From contig KL197712.1 of NCBI GenBank assembly GCA_000697665.1, forward strand, positions 877,412 to 941,411: DNA of 64,000 nucleotides. Reading direction: 5' to 3'. The first letter of the stretch is position 1; every line of letters begins with the position of its first letter. This document shows, one piece after another, positions 33,995 through 45,300 of this stretch. Position numbers and translations under genes: made by a program. The stretch is from Jaapia argillacea MUCL 33604. Its lineage: Eukaryota; Basidiomycota; Agaricomycetes; Jaapiales; Jaapiaceae. The notes under the pieces were generated by a model. It saw only the letters and a program-made list of their open reading frames with translations, was not told the DNA's origin and did no database searches.

Positions 33995-36818
33995 ATGGAT
34001 GCCTGTAATATCTACGCCGCCGAGCTCTCCACTCCTGTTCGCGGACATGCTCTGTGGAACCCTGATCCCGACGTTGAATACGCTAGGATCGAAATTGGCG
34101 ACGTTGGGTTCACCAGGGCGGGCTTTTTCCACCGACTGTTCAACGTCTTACTTTCTGCAGACGATCCGAAGAACGCAAAATGGGGTGTTCCAGAGTATTT
34201 TGAAACTCTAGTCCTTCCTGAAGGGCGTCCAAGGTCGCATGCAACCAGTGGCTTACTAGGACCCGACATATTGCGCTCAAAACAAGTACGGACGGTGTCC
34301 GGGAGCTTTAGCGCATCGGGGTAACGAGTTTTGCCACTAGTCTGATCCATAGTCACGCATCTAATGCACTGTATCTAGTGGCCAGATTGTTGTAGCCGGT
34401 GGTGGCTGCAGGTTCTCCTCCAGTCAGAAACAAGGAGCCGCCCTCGTCCTTCCCGACGTTGCTATTCCCGAGGACACCCATCACTTTCGACTCTTTAGAG
34501 AGTATATCGTCAAGAACTATCGGTCTTGGTACCATTTCGCCAATACTGTACACGCCTTCGAGGTGGGGTTGACTGATCTAGTGCTTATCACTGGTCGTCA
34601 CCTCACCACGCGTTGGCACACCTTCGCCTTTCGTGCCGCAGACCGTAGCCTCGGCGGAGACGCAAACGCCAATATGTCTGGTTTGATCCAAACCGCTTTC
34701 TCACTCGACGTGCATTGGCACTCTGAAGGTGGTTGTGAACAAGCATGGGGTCCTCGCCGTTTGATTCAAGGACAGGTATCGCAGTACGCTGGCAGTGATG
34801 AGCTACAGGGAGGGTCGTCATTTCAGCGGGCGTCTGCTGTCTCTACTGACATCGAGTTCAGCCAAACTATCGCCCATAACACTGTCAGCCAGTCGTCCGG
34901 CACCATGGGGAGAATTGCCAACTCTTCAGAGCCGAATCAATGTATATTTATCCGGGGATTTCGGGTCAAGGAACGCCTTAGGCGATGGCCGAAGGTGATG
35001 AGAGCGGCAGCCTTTGACAGCGGGAGTGGGACTTCAGGCGGAAAGCCACCCAGTGACGCTCTTGGAGAGATAGCCATGCCTCCCAATAATCCAGCCGACG
35101 AAGATATTGAGGTCGAGGTCCTCTCAGATACTAAACCAGTAAGTAGCTGTGCTATTGCCCATCGATATGGCGCTTGGCTTACCTTGTGTTGGCTAGGACG
35201 CGAATTTGACCTCCCGGGTCCTTGATTACATCCTCGAGGTGCGTCATCACCCCATTCCAACTGTTTTTATCGTTGACATGCACATGGATATATGCTGCCT
35301 TGCAATAGAACTCGGACGTTGACGTGGCGGTTGCTCATGACCATCATCTATCACTTTTCAATGTCAGTCGTCTCCCCGTCATCATTCAACCGAGCTCAGC
35401 CCTGTCGTGATCCAGGAGAACGATGCTCCTGATGTGTCAGAGATGCTCAATACCTTGAACCTGGAAAAAACAAGTCGCTCCTCACCATATTTGAACCTTG
35501 TTGGATTGTCTGGGCAGCGATCTTCCGATACTCAGTTGGATTTGAGTAATGGAAAGCCTCCTGTTGTCACATTGGATTTGGGCGATGAAGGGTTGAATGC
35601 GGTACAGAGGAGCAAAGGTGTTTTTTTTTCTTCCCATAGAAGGCCATAACTCACTTTTTAGCCTCGGTCGTAGTTGGGATTGTTCGCCACCCTACGTTAT
35701 CGACTCTTGATCCCAATTCTTCCTCCTTGTATCTGGACCAACTACTGATCTTTTGTGAGTCAATTGACCAAGGTCCTGTTCGTGTTGGTATCGCTCATTT
35801 CAACGGGAAACGAGTCGCACTCAAGAATCCTATGCCGTTATTTGACGTTGACGATCTTTATTTGAAGGTTGTCGCTGGCGCTTACTCATTATACCTTTCA
35901 CTGAACCGATACGTGGTACAGCGATTTCTAAGGGCCTCTCTACTTTGGAGCCAGTTGCCAGTGGATCACCCTTCCATCCATCCTTTTTTGGGTGTGCATG
36001 CGCGACCTTCAGGCACTCCGTCCATTGTTATGCCATGGCTTCAAAGGGATACCATCATGCAGTTTCTGAGAACTGTTGATCCGGGATCACATCGACGACG
36101 GCTAGTGAGTCTTCTTGATATTGCAAGCGGTCAATATACCTTTTTACCCAAGCCTTTCAGCTATTTGAAGTGGCTGAAGGAGTTGCATACCTTCACGAGA
36201 ACGGTTTCATCCACGGGGATATTTGTGGGGTGAGCGATATCCCCTACTTCAAGTTCCTTGATAATTAGTAACCCATCTTCCCTCCAGAGCAACGTTCTCA
36301 TTGATGACGACATGCACACCCGATTGGCGGGCTTTGCTTTATTGGATGTCGAGAGCACAAATATGTTTGACAAGGCTGAAATAACTGTCATAACCCAAGC
36401 CAGAGAAGTGACTGAATCTGATGGAGACATACGTTGGATGGCTCCCGAGCGATTCTCCGGCGCTCCCTCGAGAACATTTGCAACTGACGTTTTCAGCTTC
36501 GGACGACTTTGTCTGGAGGTGGGTCATTCCCCTTGTGATTACCAATGGGCAACTAGATTCACCTTGTGAAAATGTCCCGTAAAGGTTATCACAATGAAGA
36601 TACCATACTTCCACCTTGAACAACCTCGTGTCATGATAGAGATCGTGGAAGGGACACCCCCGCCACGACCGTCCGCACACGACGGACAGGAGACTCTTAT
36701 ACCAGATGAATGGTGGATATTGATGCTCCGCTGCTGGGAGACCGATCCGTCTGCAAGTCCTACCATGAAGGACATTGCGGGCACGTTGAAAGGGGATTCA
36801 TTTAAAGTGGAATTGTGA
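33995..36818 (+). CDS. Agaricomycete N-domain plus kinase-like (pseudokinase) protein, copy 1
   Basis: Predicted 764-aa protein. Exons: 33995-34320, 34379-35138, 35197-35238, 35309-35362, 35416-35617, 35674-35867, 35922-36104, 36161-36229, 36288-36518 and 36585-36818; total frame intact. Residues 1-360 are a module I know only from Agaricomycete proteins of unknown role (HALWNPDPDVEYARIEIGDV, FFHRLFNVLLSADDP, REYIVKNYRSWYHFAN, LVLITGRHLTTRWHTFAF). After a linker comes a TKL-like kinase domain: the ATP lysine in GKRVALK, the catalytic loop IHGDICGSNVLID, the APE site IRWMAPERF and the C-lobe DEWWILMLRCWETDPSASPT. The DFG triplet is replaced by GFA (TRLAGFALL), and the catalytic-loop lysine is gone, so it is probably a pseudokinase. 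Confidence 0.82.
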
Positions 36819-37919
36819 TTACTGGTGCATGTTGATGGTTCCATTTCTTGATATTTAGAGTTGGTCTTGCGAAGTCGAAAGTAACCACTTGTATCATCGT
36901 CCATTACTGCGCACCGTCATGATGTTAACGTTGTGAGCAACTGGTAGACAAGATCACAGGAAGTCATCTTGGAACAATGGGAACGCGTGACAACCTGGGC
37001 TACTCCCACATCGTTTCTTGGACAAACCCTTCGACGATGATCGACATGAACTCGCCAATCCAGGTCACAGGTCACCTCCCATCCTTACTACAACAACCAC
37101 CCAGAGGCCCAGGACCCTCAGCAAAGCACCCTCCTTCAACCATCGGACGCCCATCAATAAGCCATGGTACGACCTCACGTACCTCCGAAACCCTCATTCG
37201 CACCATCCTCATGTCGAATATGTGACATAGCGCCAGGTGCCTTCAAATTCGGTCTCATATCCACCCCACATTCAGTAAGTGAATAAGTGGTGGTCACCAC
37301 CAGCCTCTCTGATTCGTGCCGCATCCGGAGAACCACTGTCGCTGATATTCACCAACATTGAATCGGGGCAGGCATCAGAACTACTGCGACGATGGCCCGG
37401 GACTCACATACCAAGCCAACCTTGCTCATAACATATGATGCCATACTCAGATTCGATTCCGTACCTAACGCTGGGGTACATACTTAGCCAAAAGCACCAC
37501 AAAGAGTGAGGGGACGTAAACATCCCTGGGCCCTTCCTAGTCTCCCTGGTCAAATTCACCATCTCGTTCCCCTCGATTCACCGCTCGCAAAACTCCCTCG
37601 CCCAACAAGCCACCCGACTTTATTTCGACACGATCACATGAAACGAGCCGCGCGACGTCGTCTGGTCCACCATTGGCCGAACGTGTTACCCAACACACAG
37701 AAGGATATAACATTACTTATTTTATTCGAAACTATATATAACAATGACAGCGTTCACTTTCGAACCTGATCTCCATAGGCGCCTCGGTATTAACGACGTT
37801 TGAGTCGCCCAATCTCCCTTTCAAGCTCTCTTCTTAAGGCCATCCCAAGAATGATCTAAGCTGCTGTGCGGAACCTTCCTGTCCTTCCTGCCCATTCATC
37901 GCGTCGCGCGTTCCTCGCC
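36819..37919. other. spacer between kinase-like copies 1 and 2
   Basis: 1.1 kb without a recognised gene. A frame near 37020-37230 (DKPFDDDRHELANPGHRSPP, HHPHVEYVT) has some protein-like character but overlaps another open frame and has no flanking exons. The end carries the copied promoter sequence with a TATA-like box near 37731. Confidence 0.45.
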
Positions 37920-40589
37920 ATGGACGCCTGTAATATCTACGCCGTCGAGCTCTCCACGTCTGTCCACGGACACGCACTGTGGAACCCTGATCCCAGCGTT
38001 GAATACGCTAGGGTCGAAATTGGGGACGTTGGCTTCACTAGGGCGGGCTTTTTCCACCGGTTGTTCAATGTCTTACTTTCTGCTGACGATCCGAAGAACG
38101 TGAAATGGGGTGTTCCAGAGTATTTTGAACCTCTAGTCCTTCCCGATGGGCGTCCAAGGTCGCATGCCACCAGTGGCTTTTTGGGACCTGATATATTGCG
38201 CTCAAAACGCGTACGGACGGTGTCTGGGAGCTTCAGCGTATCAGGGTAACAAACTTTACTACTAGTTTCACCAGTAATCGCAATCTGATGCACCGTATCT
38301 AGTGGCCAGATTGTTGTAGCTGGCGGTGGTTGCAGGTTTTCCTCCAGTCAGAAACAAGGAGCCGCCCTCGTCCTTCCTGACGTCGCTATTCCCGAGGATA
38401 CCCATCACTTTAGGCTCTTTAGAGAGTATATCGTCAAGAACTATCGATCTTGGTATCATTTCGCCAACACAGTACATGCCTTCGAGGTGGAGTTGACTGA
38501 TCTGGTGCTTGTCACTGGACGTCACCTTACCACGCGTTGGCACACCTTCGCCTTTCGTGCCGCAGACCGTAGCCTCGGCGGTGACGCAAACGTTGATATC
38601 CCCGGTCTAATCCAAACCGCGTTCTCACTCGATGTGCAATGGGACTCTGAAGGTGGTGATGGACAAGCATGGGGTCCTCGTGGTGGAGTTGCCAATTCTT
38701 CAGAGCCGAATCAATGCATCTATATTCGAGGATTTCGGGTCAAGGAGCGCCTTATGCTATGGCCGAAGGTGATTCGAGCGGCAGGATTTGAAGGCTGGGG
38801 TGGAGGTTCAGGCGGGAATCCGCCCAGTGGCGCTCCTGGAGAGATAGCCATGCCTCCCAATAATCCAGCCTTCGAAGATACTGAGGCTGAAGTCCTCTCG
38901 GATACTAAGCCAGTAAGTAGCTGTCTATTGCTCATCGACATGACGTTTGGCTGACCTTTCCTTGGCTAGGACGCGAATTTGACCTCCCGGATCCTCGATT
39001 ATATCCTCGAGGTGCACCGTCGTCATCCCATCCCAACCCGTTTTGGTCATTGACGTGTACATGGGTATATGCTGCCTCGCAATAGAACTCGGACGTCGAC
39101 CTGGCGGTTGCTCATGACCATGACCTATCGCTCTTCAATGTGAGTCGCCTCCCCGTCATCGTTTAACCGAGCTCAGCCCTGTCGTGATCCAGGAGAACAA
39201 TACTTCTGATGTGTCAGATATGTTTAATACCTTGAACCCGGAAACAACGAGTCGCTCCCCACCAGATGAGAACCCTGCCGGATTGTCTATGCAGCGATCT
39301 TCCAATACCCAGCTGGATCTTAGCAGTGGAAAGCCTTCTGTTGTCACATTGGATTTGGGAGATGAACATTCGAATGCAGTACAGAGAAGCAAAGGTGTTT
39401 TCATTTATTCTCCCCATGCACGACCATAACTCACTTTTTGGCCTCGTAGTTGGGATTGTTCGCCACCCTACGTTATTGACTCTCGACCCCGATTCTTCCT
39501 TCTTGCATCTGGACCAACTCCTGATTGTTTGTGAACAAGAGGTGCCATGGTATCCTATCAGTGGTGGTGTCCTCACGAACGTCTACCTCGCTCGCTTCAA
39601 CGGGAAGCAAGTCGCCCTCAAGCAGCCTCTCGGCCGATCCCGGGTTTTTTACTTCTTATCGCATCCATCTTGCTGCGCTCATATGTAGTACAGCTATTTC
39701 TAAGGGAATCGCTACTTCGGAGCCAACTGGACTCTCCTTCCATCCTTCCGTTTTTGGGGATACATGTGCCACCTTTGGGATTGCCGGTCATTGTTACACC
39801 ATGGCTTCAAAAGGGTACCATCATACAGTTTCTGACATCTGTTGACTCACCAGGGTCACACCGACGACGACTGGTGAGTCTCCTTGACATCGCAAGCGGA
39901 CCATAACCCTTTTTACCCAACCCTTTCAGTTATTCGAAGTAGCTGAAGGAGTTGCATATCTTCACGAGAACGGTTTCATCCACGGGGAGATTCTTGGAGT
40001 GAGCGGTATCTCCTACTTCCTTCATAATTAGTCACCCATATTCCCTCCAGGAGAACGTTCTCATTGATGACGACATGCATGCCCAATTGGCAGGTTTTAA
40101 CTCATTGGATGTCGAGAGCACGAAGACATTCGGCAAGGCTGAAGAAACTCTCATAGTCCAAGTCAGAGAGGAGATCAAATGGACTGGATCCTTACGTTGG
40201 ATGGCTCCCGAGAAGTTATTCGGCGACGCTCCCACGAGAACGTATGAAACTGATGTTTTCGGCTTCGGACGACTTTGCCTGGAGGTAGGTCATTCTCCTT
40301 GTAATTGCCTAGGGGCAACTGGGTTCACCTTCGAGATTTTCCCACCCAGGTTTTCACAATGAAGATACCGTACTTTGATCAATCTGATGCCTCGATGCTC
40401 CTGAAGGTCATGGGAGGAGAACTTCCGCTACGACCCTCCACGCATGACGGACAAGGAACTCTTATACCGGATGAATGGTGGACATTGATGCTCCGCTGCT
40501 GGGAGACCGATCCGTCTGCACGTCCTACCATGGAGGACATTGTTAGCACGTTGAAAGGGGGCTTGTTTGAAGTGGAATTGTCACGGTGA
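37920..40589 (+). CDS. Agaricomycete N-domain plus kinase-like (pseudokinase) protein, copy 2
   Basis: Predicted 716-aa paralogue of copy 1 with the same ten exons: 37920-38245, 38303-38912, 38970-39011, 39086-39139, 39193-39394, 39450-39643, 39694-39873, 39930-39998, 40051-40284 and 40350-40589. Exon 2 lacks 50 codons present in copy 1 (the stretch after the tryptophan-rich AWGPR). Kinase domain: GKQVALKQP keeps the ATP lysine, but the catalytic loop reads IHGEILGENVLID, so the catalytic aspartate is glutamate, and the DFG site is GFN (AQLAGFNSL). Two key acidic residues are thus changed, which makes phosphotransfer very unlikely. The frame is open throughout, so the protein may act as a binding or scaffolding unit. 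Confidence 0.82.
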
Positions 40590-41659
40590 TTAGAAGTGCA
40601 TGTAAATGTTCTAATTCTTGATATTTGGAGGGCTGGCCTCACGACGTTGAAAGTCACGACTTGTATTCTTGTCCATTACTACTGGCGGAACTGTCATGAT
40701 GATGTGAGGGAGACGCGGACTGCAAGTTTCAATCCCCCTGGGGTATTGTAGAAGTAACGAAGGGAGAAGTGGCCTCCCATCGTCTGCATTGGTTCATCTC
40801 GAGCCCACACGTTAGAGGCACCAGTGAACGGCGAGGCTGATTCGATCCCGCGTCGTACCCTCGTTGCAGAAATGGGACTCGTGTACGGACTTGAGGGATC
40901 CATCGGAAAATTCTGTGGGGGTGGGTTGTGGGTTTCTCAATACGAGAGCAATTCTCCAAAGGAGGGATATGTGTTGTCACGCCCGAAGTGAATAGATCTC
41001 GTATACATTCCTACGTAAGGGAAATCAGGGGGAGGGGGGTAAGATAAATTGGGAATAATCTAGGCTCGGGGACTATGTTCACACCCCCAAGCACTCTGTC
41101 CCCACCGACATGATCTGAGGGGTCAGGATCACTGTCAACCCGATTGTGCGGGCGTGCAACGGGGAGGGGCATCGGCAGGGTAGGTTTTGGATGAAGGGGA
41201 ACGGGCGGGGTGTCGCGGGTTATTGATTATCGAGGATGAGGGGTCCGGGGGGTTTCCAGTGGAAGGTTAGGTATATCATATCAGCCACAAAACCCTGATA
41301 ACAAGGTTTTTATTCACCAAGCCCTCTGCAGTGCTCCCCTTCTGTGCTGCAAGGCTTGTACGGCAGGGTCTGAGGATGTCACAGGCATGGGCATCAGCTG
41401 CTGTCATCACAATTTCGCTGTCATTGTCGACATCGAGGGTGATAGTGAGGGCCAGAGTGGGGGATGGGCAGATTATGGTTCGAGGGAAAGAAACATTGGT
41501 CCACCAAAGGTCTACTGGGAGGCCAGATCCACATCAAGCAACATCACCTGGGCTGGACACCGACCTGTCTATGAGAGATCAGTATGGAGCAAAACTGTCG
41601 ATAGACAGGGTGGTAGATTGGGGGTGGGAAACATGGTTCCATCGGTTACACCACAAAAG
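40590..41659. other. spacer downstream of copy 2
   Basis: The first 270 nt (about 40620-40870) match the 3' flank of copy 3 (about 46140-46340), including CGTTAGAGGCACCAG and CCTCCCATCGTCTGCATT. From about 41330 the sequence runs into the TIM44-derived fragment. No gene recognised. Confidence 0.5.
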
Positions 41660-42060
41660 CCGCAATGCCCTCCGTTTTCTCTGAGCCTCCTTCTCCTCAA
41701 ACCCAGCATGCTTAAGCTTGGCACTTCCATTATCATCCAATGCGTCAATGACGGTGTCTGCCAAGATTTTGTAAGCAGCGGTGTTTCGTATAGGCTCGGT
41801 CGCTGAAGATACAGTGGTAGAGACTGCCGCTGAAGCTCGTGAAATCTAAACTTGAAATAAGGACACGACAAGAGACATATAGTGAACTGTTTCAGACTTA
41901 CTGCTCTCATACCATCACTCTCTTCCATAGTCTTCAAATGACGAGGTAGCATACTTTTGAAGATTAGGAGATGGGATACAGACCTCAGATCGAGGAGCAC
42001 ACCGACCACTTGCAAAAGCCATTTGGGAGATTTCGATCATTCGCCAAACTTTGCCGAGGT
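41660..42060 (-). pseudogene. deleted duplicate of the TIM44 5' end
   Basis: Matches TIM44 exon 3 (for example RNTAAYK, TVIDALDD and KHAGFEEKEA), the intron before it and the last part of exon 2 (GCTCTCATA...TCTTCCATAGTCTTCA), then jumps directly to the TIM44 start-codon region (ATGACGAGGTAGCATACTTTT) and its upstream DNA. Exon 1 and most of exon 2 are missing, and the left end breaks off inside exon 3. It came along with the duplicated kinase-like gene, because in the original locus TIM44 and copy 1 are divergent neighbours. Confidence 0.85.
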
Positions 42061-42315
42061 TATTTAAGTATTGTCCACAGTCACTTATTTTATTCAGAAG
42101 ATATAACCTTACTTATTTTACTCGAAAAATGTATAACAACGACAACGTTACGTTCACTTTCAACTTGGGCTACATGGGCGTCAACGCCAGGCGGTGCACG
42201 ATAAGCTCAGTATCTACGGCGCTTGAGTCGCCCAATCTCCACAAGAATAATCTAAGTTGCTGTGCAGAACCTTCCCGTCCTTCCTACCCTTTCACTGCGT
42301 TGCGAGTTCCTTGTC

Positions 42316-45300
42316 ATGGATGCCTGTAACATCTACGCGGTTGAGCTCTCCACTCCTGTTCGCGGACATGCTCTATGGAACCCTGATCCCGACGTTGAAT
42401 ACCCTAGGGTCGAAATTGGGGACGTTGGGTTCACCAGGTGGGCTTTTTCCACTGATTGTTCAACGTCTTGCTTTCTGCAGATGATCCGAAGAATGCAAAA
42501 TGGGGTGTTCCAGAGTATTTCGAACCTCTAGTCCTTCCTGAAGGTCGTCCAAGGTCACATGCCACCAATGGCCTACTAGGACCTGATATATTGCGCTCAG
42601 AACAAGTACGGATGGTGTCTGGGAGCTTCAGCGCGTTGGGGTAATGAATTTTGCCACCAATCTTACCTGTAATCACGCATCTAACACACCGTATCTAGTG
42701 GCCAAATTGTTGTAGCCGGTGGTGGTTGCAGGTTCTCCTCCAGTCAGAAACAAGGAGCCGCCCTCGTCCTTCCTGACGTAGCTATTCCCGAGGATACCCA
42801 TCACTTTTGGCTCTTTAGAGAGTATATCGTCAAGAACTATCGGTCTTGGTATCATTTTGCCAACATGATACACACCTTCGAGGTGGAATTGCCTGATCTT
42901 GTGCTTGTCACTGGTCGTCACCTCACCACATGTTGGCACACCTTTGCCTTTCATGCTGCAGACCGTAGCCTTGGCGGTGACGCAAACACTAATATGCCAG
43001 GTTTAATCCAAACCGCTTTCTCACTTGACGTGCATTGGCACTCTGAGGGTGGCGGTGAACAAGCATGGGGTCCTCATCGTTCGATCCAAGGACAGCTATT
43101 GCTACAGGAAGGGCCATCTGGTCAGCGGGCGTCTGCTGTCTCTACTGACATCAAGGTCAGCCAAACTATCGCCCATAGCACTCTCAGCCAGTCGTCTGAC
43201 ACCATCCAGGGAATTGTCAACCCTTCAGAGCCGAATCAATGCATATTTATCTGGGGATTTCGGGTCAAGGAACGCTTTAGGTGATGGCCAAAGGTGATTA
43301 GAGCGGCAGGCTTTGACAGCTGGAATGGAGGTTCAAGCAGAGATCCACCCAGTGGCGCTCTCGGAGGGATTGCCATTCCTCCCAATAATCCAGCCAACGA
43401 AGATATTGAGGTCGAAGGCCTCTCGGATACTAAACCAGTAAGTAGCTGTGTTATTGCCCATCGACATGGTGCTTGGCTTACCTTGTGTTGGCTAGGATGC
43501 GAATTTGACCTCCCAGGTCCTTGATTACATCCTCGAGGTGTGTCATCACCCCATCCAAACTGTTTTTGTTGTTGACATGCACATGAATATATGCTGCCTC
43601 ACAATAGAACTCAGATGTTGATGTGGCAGTTGCTCATGACCATCATCTATCACTTTTCAATGTCAGCCATCTCCCCATCATCATTTAACTGAGCTCAGCC
43701 CTGTCATAATTTAGGAAGAAGATAGTTCTGATATGTCAGTGCTGCTCAATGCCTTGAACTTGGAAGCAACAAGCTACTCTTCACCAGATAAAAACCCTGC
43801 TGGATTATCTGGGCAGCAATCTTCCAATACCAAGCTTGGTTTGAGCCATGGAAAGCCTTCTGTTGTCAAACTGGATTTGGCTGTAGCTGGTTTTGATAAT
43901 GATGTCAACTCTTATCAGAAAGCACTTGATCTCTGTCCCGTTGGCCACCCTGACAGATCAATGGCTCTCAATAACCTTGCAAACACACTCAAAGCAAGAT
44001 ATAATCAGTTTGGACAGCAGGTATGTCTCTCAATAACCTTGCAAACATACTTGAAGCAAGATATAATCAGTTTAACCAGGTTGATTTAAACCATTCCATC
44101 AACTATTATCAAGAAGCACTTGATCTCCATCCCAATGACCATCCTGACAGACTGATATCTCTCAATAACCTTGCAAGTGCACTCAAAACAAGATATAATC
44201 AGTTTGGATAGCAGATTGATCTAGACAATTCCATCCGCTATCAACGAGAAGTGCTTGTTCTCTGCTCTTTTAGACATCCTTACAGATTAATGTCTCTCTG
44301 TAACCTTGCAAATGTGCTTGAAGCAAGATATAATCAGCTTGGACAGCAGGTATGTCTCTCAATAACTTTACAAACACACTCAAAGCAAGATGTAATTAGC
44401 TTGAACAGGCTGATTTGGATGAACCCATCTCCCTTTGTCTAGAAGCACTTCATCTCTGTCCCACTGGCCACCCTGACGGACCAATTCCTCTCAATAACCT
44501 TGCAAATGCACTCAAAATAAGATATAATCAGTTTGGACAGATGATTGATTTAGACAATTCCATCAAATATTATCAAGAAGTGCTTGACCTCTATCCTGTT
44601 GGCCACCCTTACAGATCCATGTCTCTCAATAATCTTGCAAATGTGCTTGAAGCAAGATATAATCAGCTTGGACAGCAGGTACGTCTCTCAATAACTATGC
44701 AAACACACTCGAAGCAAGATATAATTAGCTTGGACAGGTTGATTTGGACAATTCCATCTACTTTCATCAAGAAGCACTTGATCTCAGTCCCATTGGCCAC
44801 ACTGATAGATCAAAGTCTTTTAATAACCTTGCAAATGTACATGAATCAAGATACGATCAGTTTGGACAACAGTGTGATGGAGTGTCCAGTTTGGTACAGA
44901 GACAGAAGGTGGGTTTGTTTTACTCTTGCTATGTAAGGCCACAACTCATGTTGTTGCTTCCTCGTAGTTGGGATTGTTCGCCACCCTATGTTGTCAACTC
45001 TAGACTGCAATTCTTCCTTCTTGTATCTGGACCAACTGCTGATTGTTTGTGAGCAAAGGGAGCCAAATCCAATCAATGGTGGTGGCTTTGTGGACATTTT
45101 CCTTGCTCATTTCAATGGAAAGCAAGTCACACTCAAGGAGCACAGGACAACATCTTTTGGCCAAACGGAGGATTCTCCCTTGATGGTGAGGGGTTACTCC
45201 ACCAGGCTGACATACAGTCAGCTATTTCTAAGGGAATCACTACTTTGGAGCCAACTGGACCACCCTCACATACTTCCTTTTTTGGGGATACATGTGCCAC

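Noticed and set aside
37440-37470. Sequence resembling a tRNA B box (GATTCGATTCC)
   Set aside because: No matching A box at the right distance and no cloverleaf could be drawn.
42437-42479. A 43-nt intron (CAG|GTGGGC..TTTCTGCAG) that would hide the frameshift in exon 1 of kinase-like copy 3
   Set aside because: Joining across it gives AGA TGA, an immediate stop, and the matching sequence is plain coding DNA in copies 1 and 2.
44021-44079. The 59-nt TPR segments as simple coding repeats
   Set aside because: 59 is not a multiple of three; reading through shifts the frame and meets a stop within 25 codons, while splicing restores the repeat.
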